From CAZBYL01 sp964496275 (GTDB taxonomy: Bacteria; Synergistota; Synergistia; Synergistales; Synergistaceae): a stretch of DNA of 32,203 bases. This document shows positions 31,525 to 32,203 of this stretch, one piece after another. The notes under the pieces are model-generated. The model saw only the letters and a program-made list of their open reading frames with translations. It was not told the DNA's origin and did not search any database. A program made the position numbers and the translations under genes. Location of the stretch: positions 1 through 32,203 of the forward strand of contig CAZBYL010000027.1 of NCBI GenBank assembly GCA_964496275.1, in the 5' to 3' direction. Each line of letters begins with the position of its first letter. The stretch's first letter is position 1.

Positions 31525-31791
31525 ATGGTGGAGGATGCACTTCTTACAAGACTGGAATATTTAATAGAGCTGTTGGAAAAATCCCAACGTTCTAACCGCC
31601 GATTTTTAGAATCGGACGAAGCTGCGGAATATCTGGGCATGAGCGCGTATACGTTGGATAAATATCAACGTGAGGGAATTTTAGCTGTGCCGTCTATTAA
31701 AATCGGCAAATTCGTAAAGTACGACCGAAAAGATTTGGAAAAATACTGTGATTCCCTCCCACGCAGGGAATTGAGAGGAGCGCAAGCATGA
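31525..31791 (+). CDS. Excisionase-like helix-turn-helix protein
   Basis: The 88-residue protein has an N-terminal helix (RLEYLIELLEKSQ) and an HTH_17/MerR-like DNA-binding domain: FLESDEAAEYLGMSAYTLDKY, a wing with VPSIKIGKFVKYDRKDLEKY. This is the fold of phage excisionases and small regulators. The ATG at 31525 follows AGGGGGCGA; an ATG at 31507 and more distant starts lack a site. Its N-terminal pattern is shared with the remnant at 30,466-30,600. The stop overlaps the next small gene (ATGA). Confidence 0.8.
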   Translation: MVEDALLTRLEYLIELLEKSQRSNRRFLESDEAAEYLGMSAYTLDKYQREGILAVPSIKIGKFVKYDRKDLEKYCDSLPRRELRGAQA

Positions 31792-31895
31792 CAATCACAA
31801 TAATTATTCTCTCTCTCGTCGTGATTGTCCTCGTGGTGAGAGAACAGAAAAGTAAGAGACATTGGATTATTTTTTTGAAGGAGGAAAAGATATGA
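31788..31895 (+). CDS. Single-span membrane microprotein, 35 aa
   Basis: ATG 31788 lies in an ATGA overlap with the HTH gene and is preceded by GAGAGGAG (31773-31780). The 35 residues start with a hydrophobic span (MTITIIILSLVVIVLVV) and continue with a basic tail (REQKSKRHW), which predicts an outward N-terminus. The stop again overlaps the next start (ATGA). The double coupling and ribosome binding site support a real gene; its function is unknown. Confidence 0.65.
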   Translation: MTITIIILSLVVIVLVVREQKSKRHWIIFLKEEKI

Positions 31896-32098
31896 AAATT
31901 ACGGAGCGCTACACGAAGGCAGGCTGTGCGGATTTAATCCGTAAAATCTCGGACGGAGACCTGGAAACAAGGATGCGCGGGGCATTTAAGCAGATCCCTA
32001 AATTGGCGGAAATATGCAATAACAAAACACTGCGCGACACGATAACCGTAGCGGAGGCGGAAGCCCTTTGCGAGAAAGCGGGAGAGCTGCTGGCATGA
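31892..32098 (+). CDS. Small phage protein, 68 aa, unknown
   Basis: The ATG at 31892, preceded by GAAGGAGGAAAAG, gives 68 residues of mostly helical, soluble character (YTKAGCADLIRKISDGD, VAEAEALCEKAGELLA). No domain is recognised. An in-frame ATG at 31862 lies inside the membrane microprotein gene and is disfavoured. The stop overlaps the following start. Confidence 0.65.
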   Translation: MKITERYTKAGCADLIRKISDGDLETRMRGAFKQIPKLAEICNNKTLRDTITVAEAEALCEKAGELLA

Positions 32099-32203
32099 TG
32101 AAAATCACGGAAGAAGAAGTAAAAGAATTAGAAACAGTGCTGTTAGGACTTGAAAGTGGGCTTGTTACAAAAAAAGGATCGGCTGTCGGGCTCAGGGACG
32201 TAA
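32095..32203 (+). CDS. Partial small phage protein, 5' end only
   Basis: Two consecutive ATGs (32095 and 32098) overlap the previous stop and open a frame that reaches the window edge: 36 residues, MMKITEEEVKELETVLLGLE... The start MKITE is shared with the previous gene. The function cannot be told. Confidence 0.5.
   Translation, partial: MMKITEEEVKELETVLLGLESGLVTKKGSAVGLRDV

Noticed and set aside
31398..31640. Upstream extension of the minus-strand 51-aa gene to 132 codons
   Set aside because: The strong ribosome binding site is at 31397; the extension is antisense to the helix-turn-helix gene.
1..32203. CRISPR array, rRNA genes, insertion sequences, replication origin
   Set aside because: I saw no regularly spaced repeats, rRNA sequence, transposase-like gene or DnaA-box cluster.

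Overview
The window looks like the chromosome of an anaerobic, probably Gram-negative-type bacterium. The gene order (tilS-hpt-ftsH, uvrB-uvrA-rlmB, rimP-nusA-ylxR-ylxQ-infB-ylxP-rbfA-nrnA-truB-ribF), the frequent TTG/GTG starts, the branched-chain amino-acid-type binding protein and the DhaK/DhaL/LsrF-like cassette fit the Synergistota (Cloacibacillus/Synergistes-like). That assignment is inference from content and order; a Firmicutes-like host is the main alternative.

Bases 1-4,970: the tail of a branched-chain amino-acid-type periplasmic binding protein ends at a strong hairpin. A new promoter then starts a tight operon of a small VOC-fold protein, DhaK-like and DhaL-like kinase subunits and an LsrF-like thiolase/aldolase, joined by TAATG stop-start overlaps. 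An L-asparaginase follows. Bases 4,935-8,290 are on the minus strand: a tRNA-Pro, an EamA-family exporter and an orphan Eco57I/TaqI-type DNA methyltransferase with an unusual SPPH motif IV.

Bases 8,340-27,275 are core housekeeping: tRNA-Gly; tilS-hpt-ftsH (tRNA modification, purine salvage, membrane proteolysis); uvrB-uvrA-rlmB (excision repair and 23S rRNA methylation); then the long rimP-nusA-infB-rbfA-truB-ribF operon, which starts from a consensus-like promoter overlapping the rlmB stop codon and runs straight into a terminator-like leader hairpin. A SurA/PrsA-like foldase with its own promoter, tRNA-Ser and tRNA-Arg close the core block.

Bases 27,276-32,203 are the start of a mobile element, most likely a prophage sitting next to tRNA-Arg. 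An S24-type repressor and a Cro-like protein diverge from an intergenic region with four AAACGGATA repeats and a near-consensus promoter. Behind the repressor, on the same strand, lies a cargo block: an unknown 197-aa protein, a DEDDh exonuclease with a BRCT domain, and an unlisted 36-aa zinc-ribbon microprotein. The early rightward side is a mosaic of small genes: a chimeric helix-turn-helix gene with a possible -1 frameshift signal, duplicated gene tails, two copies of a 14-base boxA-like repeat in front of related HTH genes, and several microproteins linked by ATGA overlaps. No integrase, structural gene or second att copy is visible; the element continues beyond the right edge.

The best candidates for undescribed biology are the repressor-linked exonuclease/zinc-ribbon cargo block, the DhaKL-LsrF kinase-thiolase cassette, the frameshift/mosaic HTH locus with its boxA-like leaders, and the attenuator-like leader of the nusA operon.
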